From positions 32,510,501 to 32,574,500 of the forward strand of contig NC_083382.1 in NCBI RefSeq assembly GCF_031755915.1: a DNA stretch of 64,000 bases, given 5' to 3'. How positions within the stretch are numbered: the stretch's first letter is position 1; the number at the start of each line of letters is the position of its first letter. This document shows, in pieces, positions 1 to 13,570 of this stretch. The position numbers and the translations under genes were made by a program. The notes below the pieces were generated by a model that worked only from the letters and a program-made list of their open reading frames with translations, was not told where the DNA came from and ran no database searches. Source of the stretch: Ziziphus jujuba. Its lineage: Eukaryota > Streptophyta > Magnoliopsida > Rosales > Rhamnaceae.

Positions 1-1487
1 ATAGAGTTGAATTTGTTGAAATTTCAAATCCTTTAGCGGTTTCGATTATTTGGGTTTTGATGCATGGTTAGACTGGTATACAAGGGGGACCATTACCAAC
101 CTTGTGTGCAGTAATTTAGTTAAGAATTTTAATTATCAAATTATACTGCATTCAGCGGCTTCGAGGTTTCAAGGCGTTTCCTCAATGTAGACTTGGGGGT
201 GACCCATTGGTACACAATATTAAATAAATTGGCGTGGCTTGTGGGTTTTCAAGTTTGACACTCTTTGTCAATTGAAAATTAAAATGTCATTTTCTTGTAG
301 AATGCTTTTTGCTTTTGAAACCATTTCCTACCAATTTTGAAAAGAATATTAATATAGGTTAAGTGTTGAAATTGAGCTGTTTTATAAACGATGGGGGTGA
401 TAAAAAAGGTTATCATATCTGAGATATAACCACTGTTTGAAATTGAAAAATACATATTAAAAAACCATGTTGTATGGAAGAAATTAACAAACACAATGAC
501 TTCTCTAATCAGATTTGCTTGTTATAATTTAAAGATTGAACTATTTACCATATGTGATAATAATTATTGATGAGATTTATAACAAAATAATAAATACTAA
601 TTAAATATATTTGAATATATATTGAATTTTTATATTGAAATTAATTTTTTAAAATAATAAATTAAATTGTAAAATTTAAAATAATCAATTAAATTATGAA
701 ATAACATATAAATTACATTTATAATGGATCATAATAATGGTAAGTGATATTTTTCTAATGTCCAAATTAATAATTGACTTTGAAACTCTAAGAGAGTCCA
801 GAGTCTAGATGCTGACTTGACTAAATCTTCCACATTTTGGGCCATGTTTTTGCCCTCGGATTGGGCAGTTTATCAGATATACACATCTACATAGTATTAC
901 GTGGGTGGGTGGGTTGCGGCCAAGGTCGGAGTTGAATTGGCAAATGTCATATTTCTTTATCTATTCCTATTCAGATTCGAATACGTGATAAATTGATGAT
1001 ATCTTTAATTATAAAAAAAAAAAAAAAAAAAAGTGGGTGGGTGGTCAAGAAACCCACTTGGTTTGGCTGTACATTTGACATCGTGTCCCGCGCCGATGAG
1101 CTCCACAATTTTAGTACAAAAACACATGTTTAAGAATTCAAGTATAAACGCAATTTCTGGTTCTCTGCGCCCTCATTGACTAAACCCATGTAACAATAGG
1201 CACTTTTGAAAAAAACAAAGAAGAATACTGTATTATAATTACATAGGATATTCCATTTACCCAAAGTATTATATATATATATATATATAAATAAATAAGA
1301 TAGTGGTATCCCAAAAAAGGTGAAAGGGACTTGCATATACATATCTATATAAAAATATATACATATTTATATATAGATATTTATATAGTAGGTGCGCAGG
1401 GGTGAGTCGGACTTCTTATCATGTTGCTTCTGAAATCAAAATTGGTGAGCTGAGAAGATCAAAAGGATTCACGGCGGTGAGAACCTC

Positions 1488-1686
1488 CATTAGACCATCG
1501 AAAAGGTTCTGATTATTAAAAGTCAAATAAAACTTGATCATCTTTTTTGATTAATATTGATCAATAGCACCCCATATAAAAGCAAATATATTTACATTAG
1601 ACCGTCTAAAAGTTTCTCATCATTAAAAGTCCAACAAAACTTTATTGGTCAATAGCACCCCACCCCACATCAAGCAAATATATTTA
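1488..1686. repeat. Imperfect tandem duplication, about 100 bp x2
   Basis: Two adjacent diverged copies begin with the same words (cattagacc, at 1488 and 1595) and end with caagcaaatatatttac-like sequence. Both contain a ccaaaaggttct/aaaagtttct segment, attaaaagtc and gatcaatagcacccca or ggtcaatagcacccca. There is no coding content. Confidence 0.7.
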
Positions 1687-2119
1687 CTTTTACTGAAAAT
1701 TAAATAAAGCAACTTTTTTTGAGGTTGGTAAATTCAAATCAATAAATTGAGACTTTGTTTTTTGTTTTTTGTCTTTTTTTTTTTTTGGTGGAGGGCTCCA
1801 TGTCTTCTGAATCTTGTAAGCATTCAAAAGGACCAAAAAAAAATAAAAAAATAAAAAAAAAATCATAAAAATCAGATTCAGCCAACCATTTGTACTGAAC
1901 CGTACACATGCAAAGTGGACGCACTTAAATTTTCCACGGTAGATGGCTACGACATTTCTAGCGGTCCTATTTATCTAAGTGGCATAGAGTGAGAAAAAGA
2001 AAGAGAGACGAAAAGGGAGACACAGGAAAAGAGACAGAGGGCAAAAGAGAAAGAGGTGGAAACAGAGAGAGCGAAAATGAGCTAGAGAGAGAAGAACAAA
2101 TCTGGGAGGCGCTGAAAAA

Positions 2120-2150
<31 letters not shown>

Positions 2151-2945
2151 CAGAGACAGTTGGTCTTTTCAAAACATCGGCAGAGACCCCAACTTTACTA
2201 ATTTAGCAGAATTATTAAAAATGCTTTTAGAATCAGTTTTAATAGTCATTGCCAAGATGATAAAATATTAATTAAATATATTTAAGTTTTATATTATAAA
2301 TTTAATATACAAAAGTAAAATTATTTTAGATAATTAATTAAATTATCCTATAGCATATAGATTTTATTTACATAAACGATGATAAATATATATTTTTTCT
2401 TCTAATTTCTTTGAATCTTATCCTTTCGGGCAAAGAGCTTATTATATATATATATATATATATTCCCCCATACGTAGTCAAGATTGACTACTTTAAAACT
2501 TGATTTAAATATTTCCATTTAAAAAGATTTTGAGTTTAATATATAAATGCTTGCTAATTATTAGAGTTTTGATTTTTTTTTTCTTTTCTATGGCTTAATT
2601 GTTATATATACAATTATTATGTATGACGTGTGAAACATAAGTTGACAAACTTTTACACATGATATACGTTACATTTTGAGGATATTTCCCTTCTTTTAGT
2701 TCTAATTGATCTTTCATTAAAAAAAATAAAAATAACAATAAAAAAAAAAAAGTTCTCACTGATGAATCGGGATCCAAATGCATATAGATACCAATGATCC
2801 AACGGGAGCAAAAATTTACAGAAACATTTGGAACATTTTATTTTTGAATAGAAGAGAACCTTTAATGTACAAAAAAGGTTTATACTGTATAATATATTTA
2901 ATGAATTAGGGTTCTTTTCCAATAATTGTAATTTAATGATCATTG

Positions 2946-3075
2946 ATAATATTATTATTGTTAAGTTGCCATGTGAATTATCTTGATGACAAACTCTTAT
3001 ATTATCCCTGGAACACTTAATTGAGAATAAGTGTTAGATAAGATAATTCACATGGCAATATATTATAATAATAAA
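2946..3075. repeat. Foldback (hairpin) element, MITE-like
   Basis: The 19-base word at 2966-2984 (ttgccatgtgaattatctt) recurs as its exact reverse complement at 3040-3058. A smaller nested palindrome (aacactt...aagtgtt, about 3012-3035) lies between the arms, and AT-rich flanks (attattatt / aataataat) extend the symmetry. The whole could fold into a roughly 110-nt hairpin, as expected of a small MITE or a hairpin-precursor locus. No clear target duplication was seen. Confidence 0.65.
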
Positions 3076-3801
3076 TTATTTTTTTATGGTAGACTGTATA
3101 TTAACTTGAATTAGAGATATTTTAAAAATATATATAATAATATATATAAAATATGATGATAAATGTGAACTTAACTTTTCAGTAGAGAGTGGAGATTGTG
3201 GCACGTCGACAATATATAAACTGGTTTGGACTGAAACGACACCCTCTTTTTCTCTGATAATTCCATATCTAAACCTCTTTATCTGAAAGTATATATATCA
3301 CTAATATTGGAGTACTTTCACCAAACTACAGTAATTCCCAGCCCCAGGTAGCACCACTACAATATATATATATATATATATATATATTAGTTAAGCAATT
3401 AAAGAATATTCCTTTTGAATTGTAGAAGGAAGCATTGAAAAGAGTTTATTAATTTCTGGAAAATAAGAATACGTATAATATGGATGTGAATCATATTCTG
3501 CTTTATATTGTTTATAAATGTCATAATCTTAATCGGTTAATTAAATGATGGTGAAGAAATCAAATATGTTTTTCATATATAGCAGTACTTACATATAGAG
3601 GTACTATGAGAAGCTGTAATTAGAGACTAAACCTTAAAAAGTAAGGAAAAAGAATAAAATAAGGGTAGGCGGTGAAAAGTCCACATTCTCATGGATGGCA
3701 AGTTGAAAATTGTGAAGATTATTCTTGCTCAAGTAAATGAGGATACTGATGAAGGTTTAAAGTTTAGCAACATATATCCTTCACGCATCTTACATTCAAA
3801 G

Positions 3802-3834
<33 letters not shown>

Positions 3835-4402
3835 GATTTATTTATTTAAAGAAATAAATTAATTACTTACTAATAAAGAATATAAGACAAGTAATTTGGG
3901 TTTGATGACCGATGAGGTTGAAGATAATCATCATGTGCAAAAATTTCTTTCAACTAAAGGGAAAAGAAATTTCCCCTTTCCAATTTAACATTACCAACCA
4001 AAAAAACAAAAAAAGGAAATCTAAGGAAACGTGAGTATTATATCTAATAAATAAATAAAAAATGGTCAAAGAAACACCACACCCAAACTTGTAATTAGTT
4101 TTGCATGATGCAAAATATAATTCAAAGGGTTATTTGCAACATCACGTTGAATATTAGCTTCTTCTTCTTTTTTTATTTTTTATTTTTTAATAAAAGAATA
4201 TTAACCTTTTTATAATGTTACATTGGGATATAATTCATATATATATATATATATATATTTTTTTTTCAATAATTAATAAAACTGTATGTTGTCACTATTC
4301 CAGGCTTCCAGCCTCTGTCTTTATTGATTAGTTTTCATTTATATCTCCCCTTTTTTTTTTATATATATATAAATATTATAAATATCCTTATGTTTAAGAA
4401 CA

Positions 4403-4433
<31 letters not shown>

Positions 4434-4788
4434 AATATATTTGCTTATACAACCGTTCCTCCTTATTGTAAGTTGTCAAATAAATATTATATATATTTTG
4501 CACACATATAATATTTATATATATACATATTATATATGTTGTTTAATTAACACCATTAATAAGAAACATTATTAAGTGATTCAACCTATGTGAGATTCTA
4601 AAGATTCAAGTTCACCTTTTGTGTGTGTGTGTGTGTACGCTTTTGCAAGCCAGCTACATAACATTGGATCATTGTTGATATATAAATTATAATAACAATA
4701 AATGGTATAGGTGTCAGTATTTCAAATAAAAAAATAAAAATATATACGTGAATCATGTAGGCTACGTGGATATCATTTATTGAGTGGA

Positions 4789-4905
4789 GTAAATATTGCA
4801 TTTAATTAAATGAAAATGTAAATTGTAGTAAATATTGCATTTAATTAAATGAAAATGTAAGTTGTAGTAAATATTGCATTTAATTAAATGAAAATGTAAA
4901 TTGTA
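4789..4905. repeat. 39-bp tandem repeat, three copies
   Basis: Three head-to-tail copies occupy 4789-4827, 4828-4866 and 4867-4905. They are identical except for one a/g change in the middle copy. Each unit contains gcatttaattaaatg. The near identity suggests a recent expansion, and copy number may vary between individuals. Confidence 0.95.
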
Positions 4906-5204
4906 CTTATGATAATTAAATCCCTTACCATAAATCCCTTTACAGCTATTCTATTTAGTATTTAGCACTTCTTCCCGTTGAACAATTTGGGGATTCGGAT
5001 TTTTCTAACATGTCAGTCTTTTTTAAAAATCTCACACAAAATATTAGTCGTCTTGTCTGTGCTACATGCGTATATGAAAATTTCATATACAAAACAACCT
5101 CCACCGAAATTAAGGGCCGACAATTGATTTAATTTTACAACAAATAATGTGTTATTATAAGTTACGAAGTTTTAAAATTATTCTCCTAACAACTACCTCC
5201 ATTT

Positions 5205-5235
<31 letters not shown>

Positions 5236-7089
5236 TCTCATATATAGATAATATGGTAACATGATAAATCATATAAGTGCTATATATTATCAACATATTT
5301 AGTTGCTACTGTACTTATGCAAATCATTATCGCATATGGCACCTCTCTATTTGGTTCCAGCTGCATCCCAATTTCTATCGTATACCTTAAAACTTTGGAT
5401 GATGGACTTGATTAACTGTATTATATATAAAATTTTGTTAAATAAAATTTTAAGTATTCTATTATCAATAATAGATTGAAGTTTTAAATTTGTTATCAAC
5501 AATAAATTGGTGTTGCGCCTCATATAGGACTGATGCGCACTATAATAAAATTAATTACACATATAATTAATTTTTAAGGAATGTCTCCCAATTTATTTTG
5601 AAAAATATGCGATTTGTATGTCTAAATCACTCAATAATAAAACAAAAGCACTCAATAATCTTATTTTTATTTATTCTCTTCATATTCTCATTAGTTTTAC
5701 ATGTTAATCTTTAAAAACAAAAAAAGTAATATGGCACAGTGAGATACTTTTTTAATGTTTACATAAGCATATGCTTGCATAAGTTATATTTCATGAGATC
5801 AATTCTTTATATAAATATATAAGTAAATTTGAAATAGCATTGGAAATTAAGAAGAGGACTTCAAAACAAAAACTTAATTCTTATCTAGCGTGCGGACTAC
5901 AGTGATTGCATATAATAATAATTATAGTGACACTATTGGTAGTGATGACTCCACGATTGTTGGAGAAGATGCAGTGCAATGCAATTAGTGGAATATTAGC
6001 AACTACTTTTCACTCTTTCCTTCTAACCTTTTTGCGTTTGTCTTCGGATGCGTGCGTTTGTCTTCGGAAGAACCAAAAAGCTTACATTAACATTTATACA
6101 CAATGGAATTAATCATTTTCCAGGATATTTTTGAAGTTCAATCCACCAACGATCCACATGCGAAGTCATGTGGTAGAAGGGGCTACAAAAACTGTGTATT
6201 GTTTGATGTGAACTCTCAGAGGTTAAATATAATTCTTGGATCGATGATTTCCATTTGAAGGCCTTTTTTTATTTAAAAAAAAAATTATTTCAGTCCTTTG
6301 AAACTGGTTATTCATCGTCCATTACCTATTTTAATAAGATATTTACCGAATTATATGAAATATGAACATGTAATTTATATATCGATCCGAGCAATGATTC
6401 CAAATTCCAATTTTTAATTTTTTAAATAAAAAATTTGAACATATAATCATGTTATTTTACAAGTATATATATATATATATTTCATATATACTAAAATATT
6501 TTCATGCTTAATTATTTTTCTTAATTATATTTCATATTATGTTTTTTTATTCTAAGAAAGTCCTAATAATTATGTACATAAACCTTTTTTTTTTTTTGGT
6601 GTCATATATATTTATTGATTTACAGATAAGTCATTAAAAATTTTATTTTGAAAACTAATGCCAAAAAAAAAAAAAAAAAGAAATTCAAACCAATGTATGC
6701 AATTTTTTTTTTTTCAAAGTCCAATATTATATCCGTCGAATATTATAAGATCTTTGAATTTGAGATGTATTTTTTCGTTTGAATTAGAAATTATTTTAGT
6801 GATAAAAAAAAAGAAAAAACAAATTTATGTCCATAATTAATAAAATTTCTTTTATGTTAAAACTTATGTGGACAGGGAGTATACAGCCGAACAACTGCAG
6901 GGACTTAAACCATAGAGATGGATTCACAGGCATATATTTCATATATATTATTACCATAGAGATAGTTAATTAAAATAAGCATGTGGGTTGACTTATGGGT
7001 TTGAAACATGCTCTCTTAATTTCTTTTAGATTAGAATTTGTTGTAATTATTAAAAAAAAAAAAATTCAGGGTCAAAATAGAAAATAGAA

Positions 7090-7361
7090 AAAAATTCGGT
7101 TTCGAAGAAATTTCTTTGCAAAGACGTGGGCTTTCAAAATTTCTGTTGCGTTGTGCTAATAGAAAGACTCCATAGTTTACGATGGAACCTTGGCTTGCTC
7201 TATATATATATATACAACGCACCGGAAGAGTTTTCATTCTCAACCATATAGTGGAGTCAATTTTTTGTTTTTGTTTTTCTTTGTTTGTTATAAATATTTT
7301 CTGTGTCTGTTTTGTATACACTTTTTTCTGCAATATTTCTCAGCTATCCAAAAGCTGAGCA
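7090..7361 (+). promoter_or_regulatory. Promoter and 5' UTR of LHT-A
   Basis: A TATA-like tract (tatatatatatatac, about 7201-7215) lies some 150 bp before the ATG at 7362. The block is clearly related to the sequence upstream of LHT-B (about 16060-16286) and LHT-E (about 30118-30312). Shared words are a cggtttcgaagaaatttc-like motif, gtgggctttcaaaatttctg and tctgcaat...ctctg...ct just before the ATG. Conservation across the three copies marks it as the shared core promoter and leader. The transcription start is not determined. Confidence 0.5.
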
Positions 7362-10300
7362 ATGGGAACTCAAGCTCCTAGTGATCATCAGAACAATAAT
7401 TACGTTGGCAAAAATGTCAGTCCATCTTCTCTCTCTTTCTCTCTCTGTCTCTCTCTCTCTCTCACTCTATATATATATATATATATATCTCTGTCTCTCT
7501 TTGAAACTTCCTGCAGAAATTTCACTTTTGGAGTTAGTTCAATGTTTAATATGCATACATCTTTGCACTTTCAATTGGTTTTTGTTCTGTTCTGTGTTTC
7601 TTGTTTAGGTGAAGTTATAATCATATTATGTGGTTACTCAGAAAATGGGGACGGATGAGAAAATAAAAAAAATTGGGCAAATATTGAATTTCTTTTTGAA
7701 CAAATGTATTAATTACATGATAAACTTGAATCTGATGAATATACTTTATGCTGCAGCATGAATAATGTGAAAAAAAGAAGAAGAAAGTATATATTAATTA
7801 AAGGTAGTTGTTCAATCTTTTTCTACGGTATTGTGTTTCTTTGCGTCAATACTCAGCATGAAGAGCATGTGAAAAGATCTCCTCTGCAATTACTGCATAC
7901 AACACACCTTTTTCATGAGTTTGGTGTCAAATATTCATTACGAAGAATTATTTTTTATTTTATTTTATTTTGGTTGTAGTCGTGGTTAATTTGTGGTGTT
8001 GCTTTGAATTAGATGATATGTTCCACTGATAGGGCGCTTTAATTTCTTCTCTAATTAATCAGAAACGTGCAGCGGTTGACTTAGAAAGTCTGTTTTTGGT
8101 ACGAGTTAACATCAAATCCGTCACGTTAAATTAGTTTGCCGTAGCAAAAGCTAAAACCTTTTTTTCTTTACGGCAAACCCTTTTTTTCCATTTACAACTT
8201 TAATTTTCAAAACAAACTAGATGTATTGGAATTGACGACTTATAACATTTCCTTTTAGGTTCATAAATATATATTATTTTATTTATTTATATTTCGTTTC
8301 GAGGAGATAACCCCTTTTGTACAAAATATAATATTTGTGATCTTTTTGTTAACCGACCAGTTAGCTTGGAACACATTTCACATTACTTCCGGTCGGTGAC
8401 TGGCATTTTTTTAAAACTTATTATTTTAAAATTTTAATAATAAATTCGGAAACCAGCCGTGGATCGAATTAGATATTTTTGTAAAGAAAAGTCTTATCCT
8501 AGTTTGGATTCTAGACATGCCAGTTGCCTCTTTCTTAAGCAATTATTTTTTGGGTACCTTTTTTCAACAATATTTGCACATCAAACTTCGTGCCGTTCAC
8601 TCATTTTTCACCTATCTTCCATGTGATTCAGCTGGCTATAATTGTCCTCTACTGGTTAATAAACTAAGCGTTCGTAGAAATGTTGGGTTTTTTCTCTTTT
8701 TATTTTTTTATTTTTTTGGGATGTATAAGTTATAATAGTAGTACACTAAAATGTAAATATAATCATCACAAAAATAAATAAATAAATAAACAAGAGATGA
8801 ATTTTCAACTTTGCGCATATTAAGAATTTGAGTGCATTTAAATGAAATGTTTTGTAGTGTTATTTGACGTTGATTGGAAATTTTGAACTCTTCTTAGTTT
8901 TCAATAGAAAGTAAAACATGCTGACAAAATATAGTATAACATCTTTTGTGTAAAAATCAGTAAGCGACTTGTTATTATTTATTGACGAAAGAAGGCGACT
9001 AATACTTGACAACTCACAAGTTTGACAAGTTGAAAAAGATTTTTATATTGGAAACTTTTTGGCTACGAGGGATCCACAAAACATTCAAGATTCCTAGGAT
9101 TAGTTGTATTCCAAACATTACCCTTCGGAAATGCAGGAATTCCATCGCACCCGCGAGTGCATCGATGATCCCCTACACCCTTAGCTTGACCACAAAGCTT
9201 CTATGATATTAAACCTGTAATTCTAGGTGAATTTTATTATTGATTAGAAAATGTTCTATTTTGAATGATATAGGACGAAGAAATCAGGAGGCAGAAGCAA
9301 CTTGAAGAATGGCTTCCAATTACATCTTCAAGGAATGCAAAATGGTGGTACTCGGCTTTCCACAATGTTACCGCTATGGTTGGAGCTGGTGTCCTCAGTC
9401 TCCCTTATGCCATGTCAGAGCTTGGATGGTATGTTTACCTCTCTCTTTTCTTTCTTTCAATACAGCATTCAAAGTTCTGATATAGACAGTAGAAAACAGT
9501 ACCTGTAATGTCAATCTGTAAGTCATCAGATTGAGAGCTTTTTTTTTTTTTTTTTTTTGGGGCGTTTTCAGGGGTCCTGGCGTGGCTGTTCTAGTGCTAT
9601 CTTGGACAGTCACATTGTACACTCTGTGGCAAATGGTTGAGATGCATGAGATGGTTCCAGGGAAACGTTTTGATAGATACCATGAACTGGGTCAGTATGC
9701 ATTTGGAGAAAAACTTGGTCTCTACATTGTGGTCCCTCAACAACTTATCGTTGAAGTAGGTGTGAACATTGTCTATATGGTTACTGGAGGGGCGTCACTG
9801 CAGAAGTTCCATGACACTGTGTGCCCAAGCTGCAAGAATATCAAACTTACTTACTTCATTATGATTTTTTCCTCTGTTCATTTTGTGCTATCCCATTTGC
9901 CCAACTTCAACTCCATCTCTGGTGTCTCTTTGGCTGCTGCAGTAATGTCCTTGAGGTTAGTGTCTAATACCCAATTTTCTTTACATAATGCCTAAAACAA
10001 AGACAAATGGTGTTTGAATTAAATTGATATGGAAACTTAAGAATTCGGGGGTCTGAACTTTCATGCAGTTACTCCACCATTGCCTGGGGAGCTTCTGTAG
10101 ATAAGGGTGTTCAGAAAGATGTGGAATATGGCTACAAAGCCAAGACTGCTGCAGGAACTGTCTTCAACTTCTTCGGTGCCTTGGGTGAGGTGGCTTTTGC
10201 CTATGCTGGGCACAATGTGGTCCTTGAGATCCAAGCAACAATTCCATCTACACCAGAGAAGCCATCCAAGGGTCCAATGTGGAAAGGAGTCATTGTTGCC

Positions 10301-11230
10301 TATATAATTGTTGCTCTGTGCTACTTCCCTGTTGCTCTGATTGGATATTGGATCTTTGGAAATAAGGTTGAAGGCAATATCCTTCTCTCATTGGAAAAAC
10401 CAGCATGGCTTATCGCAATGGCTAATATGTTCGTTGTCATTCATGTTATTGGCAGCTATCAGGTGAATTTCCAAATTCTTAGGCTTCATTTTACTGATCA
10501 ACATTCACTAGCAGATTAACTAATATTTTTTACTCTCTGTTTTCATGTAGATTTTTGCAATGCCAGTGTTTGACATGATTGAATCTGTATTCATAAAGAA
10601 GTTAAAATTTCCACCCAGCGCAACGCTACGTTTCATTATACGCAATGCATACGTGGGTAAGTATACATATACTTTCCTCCAAAATCAAGAGCAAAATCCA
10701 CATTAGCAAGGTGGACATAATCTCAGTTATGCATACCAATTGAAGTCCCATGCTCTTTATATTGCAGCATTAACAATGTTCGTAGCCATTACTTTCCCTT
10801 TCTTTAATGGTCTTCTATCATTTTTTGGAGGATTTGCTTTTGCCCCAACATCATACTATGTAAGCAACAACTACCTCTCTTTTACTATCCATTAACAGGA
10901 ATAACATTCAAGATTTTCTTAGCATTTAAATTTTTGTAGTTTAATGATCTCATTGTTATATTTTTCAGCTCCCTTGTATCATATGGCTTGTTGTCAAAAA
11001 ACCAAGGAAGTACGGATTATCTTGGTGGACAAACTGGGTATGTTACATCTTCATCTCCGTTACATTTTGTTCATTTGTTCATAAATATTTAAATTTCAGC
11101 TAATCTTATAAATGACTTTGATTAATTTCAGATCTGTATTGTACTTGGTGTACTTTTGATGATTCTATCTCCTATTGGAGGGTTAAGACAGATCGTACTT
11201 ACAGCGAAGACCTATAAGTTTTACTCTTAA
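7362..11230 (+). CDS. LHT1: Lysine/histidine transporter LHT1-like, copy A (intact)
   Basis: Amino acid/auxin permease family proton-coupled importer. Plant LHT1 proteins sit in the plasma membrane and take up neutral, basic and acidic amino acids. Exons: 7362-7415, 9274-9428, 9572-9955, 10069-10462, 10551-10656, 10768-10859, 10969-11037, 11132-11230. All junctions are GT-AG and in frame, giving 450 aa against about 446 for Arabidopsis LHT1. Diagnostic blocks are [20 protein letters not shown] (from residue 39), the motif [60 protein letters not shown] and the C-terminal KFYS. Ten or eleven membrane helices are expected for the family. Intron 1 is long (1.9 kb) and carries CT/AT microsatellites; intron 2 ends in a run of about 18 Ts. 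First of a tandem series; nearly identical to copy B in exons 2-8. I see no disabling change. Confidence 0.93.
7428..7489. repeat. CT and AT microsatellites in LHT-A intron 1
   Basis: A (CT)-rich tract of roughly 30 bases runs directly into an (AT) tract just inside intron 1. Copy B has only a degenerate trace at the equivalent place, so the tract expanded after the A/B duplication. Short frames across it are artefacts. Confidence 0.8.
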
Positions 11231-12059
11231 ACTCATCTTCACCCAGGTAAACGGGTAGTAAGTACCAGAAATAAGCAAAATTATTTAGCAGATAAAGAAA
11301 AAAAAGTAGCTGATAACGACGATTACGAAGCAAATGACGATGATGATGTTAAGCCATAGTCATATGCAGGACAAATTATTTCAACAGTGTTTGTTCAGTA
11401 ATCATTGACACCATACCTGCAGTTTGTAAATCCGATCAGAGCCAACTTTAATGAACTCCATATATAGGTTTTGAAGTTTGTTTTGTTATACATCTCTGTA
11501 TATGCTTTTGTATCGTATTAATTGGTCATGTTTTGAAATGTTAGCTCTGCATTAGACATTTATGTATACCAGCAAATCTGATCAGTTTGTTCTCCTTTGA
11601 GCAAAATTTTGTCATTTCTACCGGTGTTAATACCTTGAGACTTGATTGGATTATATTTTCAACGAATTAATAGTGGATATGTTTGTTTTCCTTCAATAAA
11701 ATTTTTAAAAAAAAAAAAAATAAATAAATAAGCAGCAGGAAAATTACAAATGCTTCCTTACAAGGGTGGTCTCCTTCAAGAACGGTGGCAGACTTATAAG
11801 TTTCCATAATTTTTATTTGATTATTTTCTATTTCTAGAAAACCCCCTAGCAACCATACAAACAAAACGACGTCCCAAAAAAAAAAAAAAAAAAAAAATCA
11901 ACAATACAAACAAGACAGCTCAAGAGGAATGTAATGTCAAGATGTATTTTGATTAAATGGATTTTGAATTTGAATCAATCACTATTTAAATAAATAAATT
12001 TGTGTTGATTGTCACTTTATATACCCCTTTTGTATTCAAACTTTTGTTGAAGATGCTAC

Positions 12060-13270
12060 TTTTTTTTTTTCTTCCTACTTTTCTACATTTTTCTTTTGAT
12101 TAGATACATGATATATGCACTTCATATCCATTTACTTTGTTCAACCATTTTTCATGGATTAAAATTCGCTTGAAGGATGGGGTATAGGGAGATTCTTGTT
12201 TGAAATGGACTCAAAAATTGTGGTCGATTGGATGCAAAGAAGATATTGAATCCTTACATCCCTGTTTTGATATTATAATGGCATGAAAAGAGAGTATTTG
12301 CAGAGAATGGACACTTGACATGAGTCATGTTTGTAGGAAATACAACAAAGTAACTGATTATTTTTCTTTTTAAGAAAGTTCCAACCAAAAAAATTATTAA
12401 AAAAAAAAAAAAAAGGTTAGCTATCAGGTGATAATGCACCAAGAAATTTTTAAAAATTATCATACATACAAAAATAAAAAAAGAGAACAAATGAAGAGCA
12501 TCGGTTTAACGCTTAAGGATGCTTAGGATACGGTCAAACACCAAAATTTTCATTGTGGAACCATTCAAGCACTGCAACCACCACGTGGCAGTGTGTGGAA
12601 CCCCATTGTTGTATATATGGACACTTTTAGATATTTTTCCCAAATTAGATTTGCTTTGGAATATTGTCTTCTTCCTATCAATAAAAAAATAGTACGTAAT
12701 GAACATATGTACTATCATGTTCCCTCTGATTCTATGCTTTATTTTCTCACACGCGTCCATGTACTCTGCGTTCACTGAAAGTCAGCAGCCTGCAAATTCT
12801 AAGCATATCTGTAAGGCTACCATTGTAAGCCTCTCTCACCTTCTGTCTCCGAATTACACACAAATTAATTATGTTTAAAGTAATCATATTTTTGCTTCAA
12901 ATCATGTATTGCTCTAAATCCCATACAAATGGAAACTTTAACCATAAGCAACATTACGTTGATGATTGGCTTCCTATAACTTTCCCAACATCATCAACAT
13001 CTCTATCCCTGGTGTCTCTTTAGCTGAAGCTATCATGTCTTTCAGATAATCTTCTGCATTTGCCAATTTCACAACCAAGACTACAAATTGCTCATTGATT
13101 CAAAAACTGCAAAGTAAATTTTCCTCAAAAAAGAAACAATACATAATTTGTCATTAGTATTAAAAGCAGACATTAACATTAATATAATAATGATTGGGGG
13201 TGATTATATTTCTCCACTATGAACCATATCATTTGACACTTTGTCCTTCAAATTTAAAATATCTTACATT
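12060..13270 (+). pseudogene. F-type LHT relic (5' end plus exon 2/3 scraps)
   Basis: The region from about 12640 matches the leader of LHT-F (gatttgctttggaatattgtcttcttcc, then ctgattctatgctttattttctc), and about 12780 matches its exon 1 start. The exon 2 motif GATGATTGGCTTCCTATAACT (about 12961-12980) is fused almost directly to the last part of exon 3 (SIPGVSLAEAIMSF-like, about 12998-13047). An intron-3-like sequence follows and matches LHT-D (gcaaagta...ttttcc). Most of exons 2 and 3, and every later exon, are missing. This is the F-type partner of LHT-A, reduced by internal deletion. Confidence 0.75.
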
Positions 13271-13539
13271 GTCCTATGAAAACTAGCTTTTCTTATCTTA
13301 TCAATTCAATATTTTTGTATTGAAATGAAAATTTAATGCATCATTCATTGATGAGATAGAATTGAAGATAGAAAAGATGGGACAAAAAATTACGGCCTAT
13401 AAATATAGGCTTTATGGACTAATATTTGGGCATTTTTATATTTTGCAATGAGTCAATTAGATTTAGAATTTTCTGGAATTAAATAGAAATTTTTGGGTGG
13501 GTATGTCTCTAATCAAAAACATATATACTCTTTCAGCCC

Positions 13540-13570
<31 letters not shown>

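Larger units (their letters stand above)
1..7029. other. Intergenic AT-rich region
   Basis: No open frame here resembles a known protein on either strand; the longest frames are low-complexity products of poly-A/T and GA tracts. The stretch holds many (AT)n microsatellites (for example near 1269-1289, 2442-2461, 3361-3387, 3811-3834, 4234-4257 and 4408-4431), poly-A runs at about 1011-1032 and 2114-2136, a purine-rich block at 1990-2100, a short tandem duplication, a foldback element and a three-copy 39-bp repeat, listed separately. Its right end merges with the promoter of LHT-A. Confidence 0.6.

Noticed and set aside
1967..2201. Overlapping Ser/Phe- or Glu/Lys-rich frames on both strands
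   Set aside because: They arise from the GA-rich and poly-A low-complexity block and show no family match.
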